Shown: positions 1 through 9,748 of the stretch, piece by piece
Layout of the letters: every line of letters begins with the position of its first letter
Position numbering within the stretch: the first letter of the stretch is position 1
DNA from: Letharia columbiana
Lineage: Eukaryota > Ascomycota > Lecanoromycetes > Lecanorales > Parmeliaceae
Direction of reading: 5' to 3'
DNA length: 64,000 nt
NCBI RefSeq assembly: GCF_014066305.1
Contig: NW_023501036.1
Location: 2,119,501 to 2,183,500 of the forward strand
Position numbers and translations under genes: made by a program
Notes under the pieces: model-generated
The model's input: only the letters and a program-made list of their open reading frames with translations
The model's database searches: none
What the model was told of the DNA's origin: nothing

Positions 1-2115
1 GAGTCGAAGACGGGCTGCGCCGTTCAGTCCTTAGCCTTTCAAGGGAGTATCATTAAAAGGTGGGGACCAATCCTTCATCAGCATTGTGCTGAATGGTTAC
101 CCGGATTATGTATTGTTCTCAGCCCGATATGCATGTTATTGCGAAAAAAGCGAGCCGACAAGGGCCCAACGCGTTGGCTCCACAATCCCATCGCGCATCA
201 TTACCCGCTTGGACAGATCCTGGACAGCTATCAGCAAGACTCTCATGTAGAATTAGATGGTGTCCAGTTTGAGCCTACAGATATTCCCTCATGCAAGCTG
301 TGCCCAGCTTACGCCCGACGGAAAACTTGGACAGGCTGCACGCAAAGGGAAGAACTGCCGCCCCGAGCCTGCTCCAGTCATTGACGCATGGCCTGAATTG
401 TTGGACCTACTGACTCGAGGCTGGCTGAGCGCACGCGGGTAAGGTACCATCTCCGAGTAAATGCGGGATGTTGTGCCAGGCTGAACAGAGAATCAAACAG
501 AGCTAGAAGGTCTGTTTCCGGAACAATGATATACACCTGCGCCCTCAGATGGAACTCGAAGTGGACGTTAGGACTCACTTGATCCTTAGCCCCCCACATA
601 CGGCTAACCATGTCCCTACCTCGGTCTCACTATAATATGCATGTATAGTCGAAATGCTTTGACCTTCCTTTCACAGTGAGGCTCAGACAAGCAATGTTCA
701 AGGAAGGTGTTGTTGATCTTTGAGCTATCTGACCACGTGTTTCAACCCCAACATGGCTCGGGAAGAGGGTGGAAGAAAGCTGGATATAAATTTGCGCTCT
801 GGCTTCACGAAGCCCAAAGACAAGTCTGCACACTAGGCGAGACATGGAATACGTCAGGTGGTCCCAGCCTGCCCAGACATGATCCAGCTCAAATCTTGTT
901 CAGGGGCAAATTATGCACCGGCGGAGGCAGCGGCGTCCTGCAATTTCGATGTTTGGAATTAGCTTGGGGTTCAACCTGTAGGTCTTTGGATCGTTTCAGA
1001 GCTTGTCTGATTGCAGCTCATATCAACCCAGCCAATGACACATGCCGTCCGTTCCAATCGATCAAATCTGAAGATTGATCACTCTGTACGGACTCGCCTT
1101 GGCTAGCCGTGGAAGACTATGTGTTTGTAGGCTCAAACAACCCATCGACCATTCTCGCGTATTGCTGCGAGGCTGCAGAAATCTCCGGTGGTATGCATGA
1201 ATTCATATCACGCTAAGACGAGTAGCAGATCAATCGAAGCCGCGAAGGGCGGTGCGGCATGCAAGGGCCCCGCACCTCGAGAGGGCGCAGGGGAGTAAGC
1301 ACTTCGGATGCATGTAAGACGGATCAGCAGATCCCAAAGAGATGGGAACCAATCCCGCGGGCCGAACGGCCCCACGGTTACTGCACGCAACAGCGACTTG
1401 TGCGCTGGAGTAATTCCTTGATAAGCTAGCCGCCTGTAGTAGACGGAAGCGAGGTTGTATGCGCACCGCCTTCATAATACTTGAGACTGTTCTTAATGCA
1501 CGTCGCTCGATTCTAACCACGAAGGCTCCGACACTTTTGAACTTCTTCTCCGCGGATCGATCAAGTGTGCACACCACTTGGATTGCATTGGCTTTCTAAG
1601 CTTCCATAAGGCGTGGTCTGGACAGTGTGGTTATTTGTTTAGCGGTTTATGCGCTTTTATGATCAGCTAGTGAAGGCTGTAGCTAATGTCTCGGTCGTAG
1701 CCCTCCTTCTCGGAAATGGCTTTTCTCGTAGGATTTGGGATTCGCTTGGGAAGGTTGCTCGAGAGAAATAACTTGCGCCCTCCCATGCGGGGTCATCATG
1801 TCGCTGAGAAGAGCGCTCCCTCGTAAGTACGAATCTTCGCCGAGTAACAGTGCATGACTTCATTCCAGGCGGAGGATCTTGATTTATTCTCCACTCCTTC
1901 ACAGGCCAGAGAGTAGACGTCCAATGTCGCCGAGCGGTAAGTCAGGCTCCATGGTATCTGTAAAAAGCTCGTGCTAGCTCTGACTGGCACAGATTTCTCA
2001 GATGAAAGTGACCATGACCTGTCGCTTCACATTTGAAGGTTCTCTAAGATTTTCTTGAGACAACATACCTGGGTCACCACAACTACTTCCCATCTGTACC
2101 GCTCCTTACCGCGCA
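1..2115. other. No supported gene (left edge of window)
   Basis: Short open frames occur on both strands, but none has a recognisable domain, a credible exon chain or a clear start context. I see no RNA gene or repeat here. The stretch is probably intergenic or contains degraded sequence. Confidence 0.5.
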
Positions 2116-2962
2116 TCATTTTCCGCCTGGTTCCCTCATCATACACTTCTCAGACGCAATTCCAGTCCCACCATAGGGTCTCATATCAATCAAAATGTCA
2201 TCAACCGGCTTGAACCCATGTTTGAGATACAGCGGCATCCCTACTGCCGAGGACTCAAGGTATACTCTGCCGCCCACTTCATCCGCCATCGCAAGGCCTC
2301 CGCGGATAAGCAGAGAGCCGAGGCCGAGGCGCTGATGGCTGGGCGATACTGCAAGACCTAGAAGGACTATCATGATAATGGTCAATGGTGTGGGATCTTT
2401 GATGCTGAGGTCCGAAGGACATGAGAGGTCAGGACCCACCATAGTCCTTGCTATCATCAACCCACTTCTCTTGAAGCTTATCGAGAGCTGCAGAGAACGC
2501 TTCCTCAAGCTCCTTGTTGTATCCCTCGGGCCTTGCTAGCTTCGCTTCTTGCAATTTCTCTTTCTCAGCCTGTTGCTCTACGCTCAGACTATAAGGAATT
2601 TGCCACCTCGCGACAGCGACTATTTCTCTGTTATCTGTTAGCATCCGAATCCTATGTGAATGATCCTTGAAGCCTGGTAGCGCTTCAAGCCAACGTTTCA
2701 AGTAATTATCGTGCGTTCCTATGTGAAGAGCAGATATTACCCACCTCGTATCATCGTCGACGACCTTGAAGACTTTGAGCCCATTGAGGGAGCTCGTCTG
2801 TAACCTCCGCCGGTACTGTTGGCATTGATATGCATGCATGATGTCTGGCGGAACATTTTTTGCATAGAACCCAACAATGGGATCATCTTTGAATGCGGCG
2901 AGGGAGAGAGTAGCAAGAGCGGGGCAATCTGCAGAATTGGCAGCATGCACTGAGAACTTCAT
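2116..2962 (-). CDS. GNAT-family N-acetyltransferase, 3 exons
   Basis: Predicted 218-aa acetyltransferase of the GNAT fold, which transfers acetyl from acetyl-CoA to an amine; the substrate is unknown. Exons are 2962-2745, 2627-2440 and 2366-2116. Intron 1 (2628-2744) is in frame and would be read as coding without its GTGGGT donor and CTAACAG end. Intron 2 (2367-2439, 73 bp) starts GTGGGT and joins the frames through ATAG. The joined protein has an N-terminal beta strand/helix with EAFKDDP-like residues (AAFKDDP). The acetyl-CoA loop region is the segment VSPSHQRLGLGSLLIRGG, matching the GNAT V-x-P-x-x-Q-R-x-G-x-G-x motif. A YLESS segment and a Y-x-K-x-G-F segment follow, as in fungal members. 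The start is the ATG at 2962. It lies beside the 3.0-3.85 kb insertion. The family is secure; the role is unknown. Confidence 0.85.
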
Positions 2963-3125
2963 CTTAAAAAGAATGGAGGAAGTGTTACCGACTCAGGCGA
3001 AGGGAAAAAACCGCATGCTGAGAGCTGAGACTACCACCGCTAGCTGCATGCCAAGAAAAATATGTGCTGGGGCGTGTCCTTCCCAGTAGTGAAAAGCTTG
3101 CCAAGTACTGGTTTTTAACTATTTT

Positions 3126-3352
3126 TGATTCTCAGGGAGATCCCCTAAAACCCTCGGACCCGGGGCTCTTTAAGGGCTCTCCGGAGCTTCTGTCGAGGGG
3201 CTGTCAAAGCAAGCTCGAAATTTGATTATTTTAGTGATATTTGATTGATTTCAAGCTTGCTTTGACAGCCCCTCGACAGAAGCTCTCGGAGAGCCCTTAA
3301 AGAGCTCCGAAGGGTTTAAGGGATTTTAAGGGGTCTAACCCTGAGAATCGAG
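3126..3352. repeat. Long imperfect inverted repeat (about 97-bp arms)
   Basis: The left arm (3126-3222) and right arm (3252-3352) are near-complementary with a loop of about 30 bp. The inner part, with tgtcgaggggctgtcaaagc on the left, matches exactly for more than 25 bp. The outer part diverges by small indels. The arms are GC-rich and the loop AT-rich. A transcript would fold into one extended hairpin. Confidence 0.85.
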
Positions 3353-3367
3353 AGAGATAGTTGATAT

Positions 3368-3640
3368 ACTCAGGGGAGACCCCCTGAAACCCCCTAACCC
3401 TCGGGGGCTCTCCGAGGGCTCTCCGAGGGCTCCTGCCGGAGGGGCTCTTCTCGCAAGCTCGATAATTTGAATAAAAATCTTTCGTTTTTAGTATATCTTT
3501 ACGAATACTTTATCAAATTTCGTCTTCGCTACTTTATTTAAAAGCGTATAATTAACTCTATAACTCTATAAATTTACTTTATTATTATCTATTACGTAAC
3601 GTTAAAGGAATTAAATAGAATAAATTAATAAAGTTGATAT
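3368..3640. repeat. Third arm-like unit plus AT-rich relic
   Basis: At 3368-3470 there is a further diverged copy of the left hairpin arm in direct orientation, with ctcgggggctctccgagggc and a final gcaagctcgataattt. It runs abruptly into AT-rich sequence (about 3470-3640) dense in TpA, with no open frame. The composition is what repeat-induced point mutation can leave, but no unmutated copy is present for comparison. Confidence 0.6.
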
Positions 3641-4049
3641 TCGAGGTTCAGCCTTATGGTGCTTCCTCTTTTGGACGTACCCGTGTTTAGATCGAAAATG
3701 AAGAAATAAGATGTGTTTTAGACTGAAAACGATGAAATCCGATGATCTGATTGGTCACTAGCCTCTTAGCGTAGCACCCATTCTCGTTTTCAAGTCTTGG
3801 TATTGAGAAAGCAAGCTTTCCAACTAGCTGCATGCCAAGAAATTGTTAGTCACGAGCCGAGTACCTCCTCCTATTCGTCAATCAAGACCAGGGTAGCCTG
3901 CAAGGATTTCTAGCATATTTCGAGTGCAATCCTTTTGTTCTCTAATCATGGTTTTTACTTCAGGCAACACACGCTATCGTGCATATTTTCTACCAGCAAA
4001 CCATTTCTTCTTCCCCCCACCTGTCATCCAACCAACGACTGATCCAACT

Positions 4050-4796
4050 CTACCTCTCCACCGGCAGCAGCTCCTTGATAATAGTGCCTTTTACAGCCCT
4101 CTCCATACTCACCTTAACCACAAAATCCGTCTCTCTGTACCCAAGACTACTATGCTCCATCATATACTTGGGCACAAAGATCAAAGCACTGATGAGCCTT
4201 CCATACTGTATCGGAACCCAAAGTCAGCGTACCCTTATCGTTGGACCATTGTAGAATAGACTACGAAGATGCGCCTCTACCCTTGGTCTCTCCTGACAAC
4301 CGACCTGAGTCTGCTGCACATGCAGATGCAAGTTTCCGCTCGAAGAGGTACTCGAAAATGACTGCATCTGGCTTTCGGCAGGGAATCGGGCGACATGGAG
4401 AAGGGCGTTATGGAAAGTGAGAAAGACGTCGTTGATGTCTACTTTGGCGGCACCAGCAATGCTTTCATTGCTGACGGCACGACCTCGTGAGGGTGAAAGG
4501 ATGATTGAAACCTTGAGGTGGAAGAACCCAAGTGGTGCTAGATTGCTGTCTGTTACATTACCGACTAGCGCGTTAGGTGGGGCAGTGTCCTCGCCGCTGC
4601 CTGTTAGGTTCGTTTGTGCGAGGTGCTCTCCGAGGACCTGAGTTAGGTTGCCGGTGCCACCTGCTAAGCTCAAAGCCTGCTTCACCGCAACTTTGAGCCT
4701 CCCGACCAGGTTGTCTTCCGAAAAGAGGTCCAACATGACATATGTTTCCAGCCACCATGGAACGACAGGTGCAGCATACAATGTCGTCAGAACCAT
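4050..4796 (-). CDS. Hypothetical protein, 2 exons
   Basis: A 215-aa protein I do not recognise. Exon 1 (4796-4305) and exon 2 (4205-4050) are joined over a 99-bp intron (4206-4304) with donor GTCGGT, a CGCTGAC branch-like site and GATACAG acceptor. The intron carries an in-frame TGA, so it must be removed. Exon 2 keeps a sensible, charged reading frame ending IIKELLPVER. The N-terminal region has a W-W-L-E-T-Y segment followed by F-S-E-D-N-L-x-G-R-L-K-x-A-V. Several N-L-T/N-V-T sequons occur, but there is no clear signal peptide. The 4796 ATG is the first in frame; an upstream exon is possible because the open frame extends further 5'. Confidence 0.55.
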
Positions 4797-5216
4797 TGCG
4801 CGCTTCTTCACCGACCAAACAAGTACACAAGTAGATGAACTTTTGTACCCGCTTTAACAGAATGTTTCTGCATGGCCGCTTTTTAATTTTGGCGCTCTCA
4901 TCATGCTTCGATCTGTCGGACACATGGGATGCCTCAAGATCATTGACTGTGTCGGCTCAGAGTCGGCAGCAGACTATTACGCTATGAGATCGTATTCAAG
5001 AATTTGAAAGCTTTCAATATCATTGATATACATGCTCTGAAGGTTGAGTGCTTTTCAATGAATCCTCGGGGATCCGACTAGCAACCATCCGCGAAGGAAT
5101 AACCAAAAAACACTGTGCGTCCAAACCTCGCTTCAGCGTTTCAAAAATCAGCTTTTCTCATCCTTCCGTTCGTCACCATTTCAAACCCAGAACCCTCCCA
5201 ATTCAAACACGACTCG
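4797..5216. other. Intergenic, nothing seen
   Basis: This gap lies between the end of the RING gene and the start of the hypothetical gene, both on the minus strand. A 5' exon of the hypothetical gene could lie near 4800-4900, but I could not define its splice sites. Confidence 0.4.
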
Positions 5217-5900
5217 CTACGGCAGAGCGGGAGGCAGAACATCGCCAATGCTGCCCAGCCCCATCCCAACACGGGCAAGCAGCTGTGTGTTAATGATATC
5301 GTAACGGTGGAGATAGAGCACAGCGTAAGCGCCTCTAATCGGATCATCCCCAGAAAGGGCGCAGCTCTCTATCATTTCCAGCGACCTTCCATCCCCCAAG
5401 AGATGACTCGCCATGTAGATGCTCGCGGCCGCAACACTACGAACCAAGCGATCATCATTTTCACGTTCAATCCTTTCGAATGCGAAAATGTCGTGAATTT
5501 GATTCGCCATCCATCGAGCCATGCCAGCGATCTCAGGCATGTGGTTCAAGCCAAGCTGCGCAGAGAGGCCCACGCATCGATTCGCCAGCACGGTGTGGAT
5601 CCTCATATGTTCGGCGTTGGACTGTGAGATTGGCGGACGTCGGACCCGGCGGAATAGCACGTGTCGGCAGACGGGGCAGGTGTTGTTGCCGGCACCGCCC
5701 TGTGCCCGAGGGGAGAGCCAGGTCGAGATGCATTCCGAGCCCATGATGTGGTTGCATGGCAGTATCACCGCGCGTTCGATGGTGCCGTTTTCCGAGGGCG
5801 TGGTGCCGTAGTCTTCCATGCAGATGAAGCATCGCTGGTCTCCCTTCTCCAACACGCCCCTGCGGACGTAACGGAGCTGGGCGAGAAATTCTTCGGCCAT
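5217..5900 (-). CDS. RING-type zinc finger protein (putative E3 ligase)
   Basis: A 227-aa single-exon protein starting at the ATG at 5900 (MAEEFLAQL); the frame is open upstream but without a better start. Residues about 24-76 form a RING finger: CFIC (first metal pair), LPCNH, SEC, then TCPVCR (last pair), with an insertion of about 10 residues before the last pair. The position that is often the fifth ligand, His, is Gly in CNHIMGSEC, as seen in many fungal RING proteins. The remaining 150 residues are helical with no known domain. RING proteins usually recruit a ubiquitin-conjugating enzyme and pass ubiquitin to a substrate; no substrate can be inferred here. Confidence 0.8.
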   Translation of the reverse strand: MAEEFLAQLRYVRRGVLEKGDQRCFICMEDYGTTPSENGTIERAVILPCNHIMGSECISTWLSPRAQGGAGNNTCPVCRHVLFRRVRRPPISQSNAEHMRIHTVLANRCVGLSAQLGLNHMPEIAGMARWMANQIHDIFAFERIERENDDRLVRSVAAASIYMASHLLGDGRSLEMIESCALSGDDPIRGAYAVLYLHRYDIINTQLLARVGMGLGSIGDVLPPALP

Positions 5901-7436
5901 GGCGGATGGGTGGTCGGATGGGTGGATTGGCTTTGGAAATTTGCGTTTGAGAAGTTGGTATCCGGTTGAACAGAGGCAGGAATGACTCCGCTGATATACT
6001 TCGACAAAGAGAACAAATATGCAAGCCAGGAGTGCATACACGTGTCACGCAATGTGTCAAAGGCTTGTCTGAAAGTGTTGTGAGTGACTCGGCCTTTGTG
6101 TTCAAATCTGCATTGTTCGGCTCTCGTTAACACTTCTGTGAACAATGGCAATCACGTCAACACAATGACATTTCTACATGGGTTGAGTCACACTCAAATT
6201 CCTCCTTTTGTTAAAAATTGTCAACATCCAATTGGACCAACTAAATGTCATGCCATCCCTAAGTTATTGAGGGCACGATTCCGCTACCTCAGGATCATAT
6301 TCCTGATAGTGTCTTGAGGCCAAACAGCAAGCTTTGCATGCCATAGACACCGGCTCAACTTCAGACTTCATTGCTATTGCTTTTTGCGAAGGTAACATCC
6401 TGTTCGTGTTGCTAAGAGCATCGTCGCTATTACTACCGTCGGATTAGGGCAAACGTTAGGCAAGCTGTCAAGGAAGTGGCCTATCTGGGGCGCCAAAACC
6501 AACCATTCTAATGTCAAGTTCGGGCATCAACTCGAAATTGGTTGTCGTTCATGATCGAAACTGCCTTAGGAACATTTTCATACAATTCACTGTTCTGGTC
6601 GAAGTGTTTGGGGATTGTACCAATTTCCACTGGCACTTTTGATTAGCTTGCTGCTACGAAATTGAAGCCCACTGACCACTGCAGCCAAGCAAGTAAATCC
6701 CACGCACCCCCACGCAGCAGTTTGTGGATCGCGCACGCCGGAGACGCAGTCAGCACGGTGGTTTCTCGCCCGGTTCTGCTTCTTCGCGCGCACGCCTATC
6801 TAATCTTCATATATTGTATTTGCCATGCCGTCGCCGCCGAAGAGTAGAGCCCGCCGCCGTTCGTCAAGTATATGTATGTATCATGTATACGATCCTCGAT
6901 GCTGCAGACCGCAGCTCGGGAAATGGGCCCGGATGGGTTGCGGGAAGTTGCGTTTTGAGGGGGACGCAACGGAAGGGATTACAGCGTAGGAGTCTGATAA
7001 GCCAACACGGTTGGCGAGAGGAATCGATTTCGGTCTGTGAGGTAGCGTGGCTTGGGTTGGTTCAGTGGAGAGAGATGTATGTTGGACTGTTTGCTGGCCT
7101 GATTTTGATGTGTCGCCGAGAGCGAGGGTCGATCTTGTACTGGCGAGGCTCTGGTATCGAGCAAATGGAAGACCTCGTTGGCAGATCTTTAAGAAGAATA
7201 TGACTTCCAGTTTTGAAAAATATCTAGGCTGACGAGGCCTCTGATGTACTCATGTATACCTATGAGGCTTAAAATGTGAGGCTGAGAGGGTTCCTAGCTA
7301 TTACAGTGATGTGAGTAACAAGCTACGGCCTACCAGCAATTCTTACCTAACCACTCAGATAAGATTGAACCCCGAAGCTCACTGGGGGGCTCTGCTATAT
7401 GGCGTCATCCGTAAATCGATACCCTGAACAAACTCT
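5901..7436. other. Intergenic, nothing supported
   Basis: About 1.5 kb between two minus-strand genes. Only short, compositionally ordinary open frames are present. The part just 5' of the RING gene (5901-6150) is pyrimidine-rich on the coding strand, as fungal promoters often are. Confidence 0.45.
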
Positions 7437-9179
7437 CTATCCAAACCTTCCCTTCAACGGACGGAGCAATCTCGCCAGATCATCAACGGAACCTCCTTCA
7501 ACATGCCAGAAGCAAATCCCCACTCTTCTCCAAATGTCTTGCTTTTTCATTCTCAGACCACTGCGGACACTGCCCTCTCGTACAATGACTAGCGCAATTT
7601 CCATAGATTCAATGTGCTTAGTGCGTCCGAGGTAAAGTACGCTAGGCGTCATGTCGCTGTGCCTCGTTACTATGGCTTCCCCGATGGCCTGTAGAGTGTC
7701 CGCTGCGCGAGTCAATTCAGGAACTCTACATTCGATTATCGGTTCTGCTCGGTCATCCAGCACGGTGGTGTCCGGAGGCCATTCGAATGACATGGCTTGA
7801 CTACAGTCCATCATCACGCCTTGCTTTGCTCGTTTGAATACCCGATCCATGTACCCTCCATTCCTAAAATAGGCGTTGCGCGCCTTCAACTCACTGGGAG
7901 CGTCGCTCGCCTTGTGCAGCCACGTCAACATCTCTTGGCTTCTTGATTTCCAGAAAGCCAAAAGCTCGCGTAGAGTAAATGCTGTGCCTTCGAAGTAAGC
8001 CTCGCTCTTTTTGTGGACCGAGATGGTGCAGGCTGAAGATAGGAATTGCTCATGCACGATTACATTGTGAAAGCGCTCAGGCACCCGGATGTGGTTGATA
8101 ATGCACCAGCTCTGCCCTGCTTCAGGTACTTTCAGATGCTGGAAAGCCTGACTGAGTAGAGCAGACCGGGAGGTCAGGGTTGTAAGGAACTGCAGTTCCA
8201 GATCTTCGAGGCCAAAGTGTCGCATCCTCGGAATTGAAGTCACGGAGTTGCCGAGTCTATAGCCATAAACCTGCATGATAGCGTAAATGCGATCTACAGG
8301 CCGAGAGGTTTTTCTAAACCTGGCTGCAGCGTACTGGATGTTTGGGTTTGGGCAGAGCATAAAGTCTATGCCTGACTCATCAATGATCGTGCGTAGCGAC
8401 TGAAGCCTTTCCGACTGCAGCGAGAGCCTACCGTCGTGAACTGCACCTGACTCCGCTTGCATAGCCTGATCGGTTAAGCTTCTTGCAATGCCGCAAGCAC
8501 CGGAGATTTCCATTAGTTCGCAAAAGGCACTTTGGCCAGTCCACGGTCCATTGGTTGCGACAGGCTCACCCCTTTTATTCAACAGTATGGCATGTCTTTG
8601 CAATACCGACTCCTGTAATGTCCACAGTGAAGAGAACCAAGGATCTTGAAGGATACGGGATATGCTACTAAGCATCCCTTCTGCTGCCTGTAGTGGGTCA
8701 ACATTTCCTTGGGCATATTCGTAACCGCAACGCATCAGAACCTGCATGTGTTGGTTGAGGGTTTCGGGCTCATGTTTGTTCAGCCAGACATATGCTTGTC
8801 GAGCACCTTTGAAAATGATAGCTTGTCGCCCAACTTCTTCCATCTTTTCTTTCTCCCGTTTTTGATCAATGCAAGCTATGTCTATCCAAACATACTTATC
8901 TTTGAGCATGACCTGCTCCAGGAGACGGTTCAGGTCGGCAACGGTGAAATGATTTACATTGATTGATGGTACCTGCCAGTCGATGCCCTTGATCTTGAGT
9001 CGCGGACCGTCCGGAACTTCGTATCTGCCCCAGGTGTACGAGAGGATAGCATAACTCGGCTCTGTATCAAGACCATACACATTCCCAGGCTTCCATTCTC
9101 TAGAGGTCATGGAGGGAATATGGAGTAGGCGGTGTGGCCAAGCATGAGGTACACCCAGCGTGTAGATATCGTATGCCAT
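7437..9179 (-). CDS. HET-domain (heterokaryon incompatibility) protein
   Basis: An intact 580-aa single-exon protein starting at the ATG at 9179. The HET domain (about residues 20-190) shows its classic blocks: the A-I-L-S-Y-T-W-G-R segment, then YVWIDIACIDQ, then a basic/acidic stretch with EVGRQAIIFKGARQAYVWL, and later DPWFSSLWTLQE. A central region contains DRIYAIMQVYGYRLGNS. The C-terminal region (W-R-R-V-G-I-C-F-W) is shared with the two other HET loci in this window at 13.1-14.2 and 17.1-18.9 kb. HET proteins trigger cell death when incompatible hyphae fuse or when a partner receptor signals. This is the only apparently undamaged HET copy here. Confidence 0.92.
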   Translation of the reverse strand: MAYDIYTLGVPHAWPHRLLHIPSMTSREWKPGNVYGLDTEPSYAILSYTWGRYEVPDGPRLKIKGIDWQVPSINVNHFTVADLNRLLEQVMLKDKYVWIDIACIDQKREKEKMEEVGRQAIIFKGARQAYVWLNKHEPETLNQHMQVLMRCGYEYAQGNVDPLQAAEGMLSSISRILQDPWFSSLWTLQESVLQRHAILLNKRGEPVATNGPWTGQSAFCELMEISGACGIARSLTDQAMQAESGAVHDGRLSLQSERLQSLRTIIDESGIDFMLCPNPNIQYAAARFRKTSRPVDRIYAIMQVYGYRLGNSVTSIPRMRHFGLEDLELQFLTTLTSRSALLSQAFQHLKVPEAGQSWCIINHIRVPERFHNVIVHEQFLSSACTISVHKKSEAYFEGTAFTLRELLAFWKSRSQEMLTWLHKASDAPSELKARNAYFRNGGYMDRVFKRAKQGVMMDCSQAMSFEWPPDTTVLDDRAEPIIECRVPELTRAADTLQAIGEAIVTRHSDMTPSVLYLGRTKHIESMEIALVIVREGSVRSGLRMKKQDIWRRVGICFWHVEGGSVDDLARLLRPLKGRFG

Positions 9180-9188
9180 CTGGATCAA

Positions 9189-9748
9189 GCGTACATGATC
9201 GGTGAGATTGGAGTTTGGGCGGACACAACATCACCAGCTGATTTAGGGCGCAGCGCATCAGACAGTGCATCATGCTTGTGGCAGGGGCACCTCACAAACA
9301 AGATGCATTTATCACAAGTTCTATGGTAGTGTAGAGTATGTACTCGTAGTGGCCGAAAGAATTCGCCTTGGTCGTTGGAGTGAGCAAGGGAAAGAAATCT
9401 TTTTTAGATCTAGCTACCTCAAGTAAGCTTACATGTACCAAGCCCCAATCGCGCCACACCACACAGCAACCTTACTACTTAGGTACTAGTACCTTAGCTC
9501 CGGGATGATTTCCCGATGGTGCCGGAGCTAAGGAAGCATGTGGCACGATTACCTTACAGTACCTTTACCTTAGCGTTATCGGTCGCCACTGACACCGACA
9601 CCGACACAGCCTGATTCCCATGAAATCCGCTTCATTTTCAGCTCATCCAACCCCTATTATTTTGTCAACGATACTACCACAAGAAAAGTGGGGCTATGCA
9701 ATATTCGCTGGCACCCTCAATACCTATTACTTTTACCTTTCTTTCAAC
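9189..9748. promoter_or_regulatory. Divergent intergenic region with perfect 12-bp inverted repeat
   Basis: This region separates the minus-strand HET gene from the plus-strand membrane protein. CCTTAGCTCCGG at 9492-9503 is repeated inverted at 9522-9533 around an 18-bp loop that contains a second small palindrome (gggatgatttccc). A short cgacac triplication lies at about 9591-9608. The hairpin could be a regulatory site or a small insertion footprint; there is no functional evidence. Confidence 0.5.

Larger units (their letters stand above)
3040..3842. repeat. Insertion bounded by 19-bp direct repeats
   Basis: The 19-mer ctagctgcatgccaagaaa occurs at 3040-3058 and again, identically, at 3824-3842. 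Between the copies lie a long hairpin (3126-3352), a third related GC-rich unit (about 3368-3470) and an AT-rich tail (about 3470-3640). No coding frame is visible. The arrangement looks like an insertion or a duplication-associated rearrangement just upstream of the acetyltransferase gene. A 19-bp target duplication would be unusually long for most DNA transposons, so the mechanism is unknown. Confidence 0.6.

Noticed and set aside
1208..1577. Minus-strand frame of 115 codons as a gene
   Set aside because: There is no domain, no splice partners and an ordinary composition.
5217..6041. Longer 274-aa form of the RING protein
   Set aside because: The extra 47 N-terminal residues read like leader sequence; the ATG at 5900 directly precedes the conserved part.
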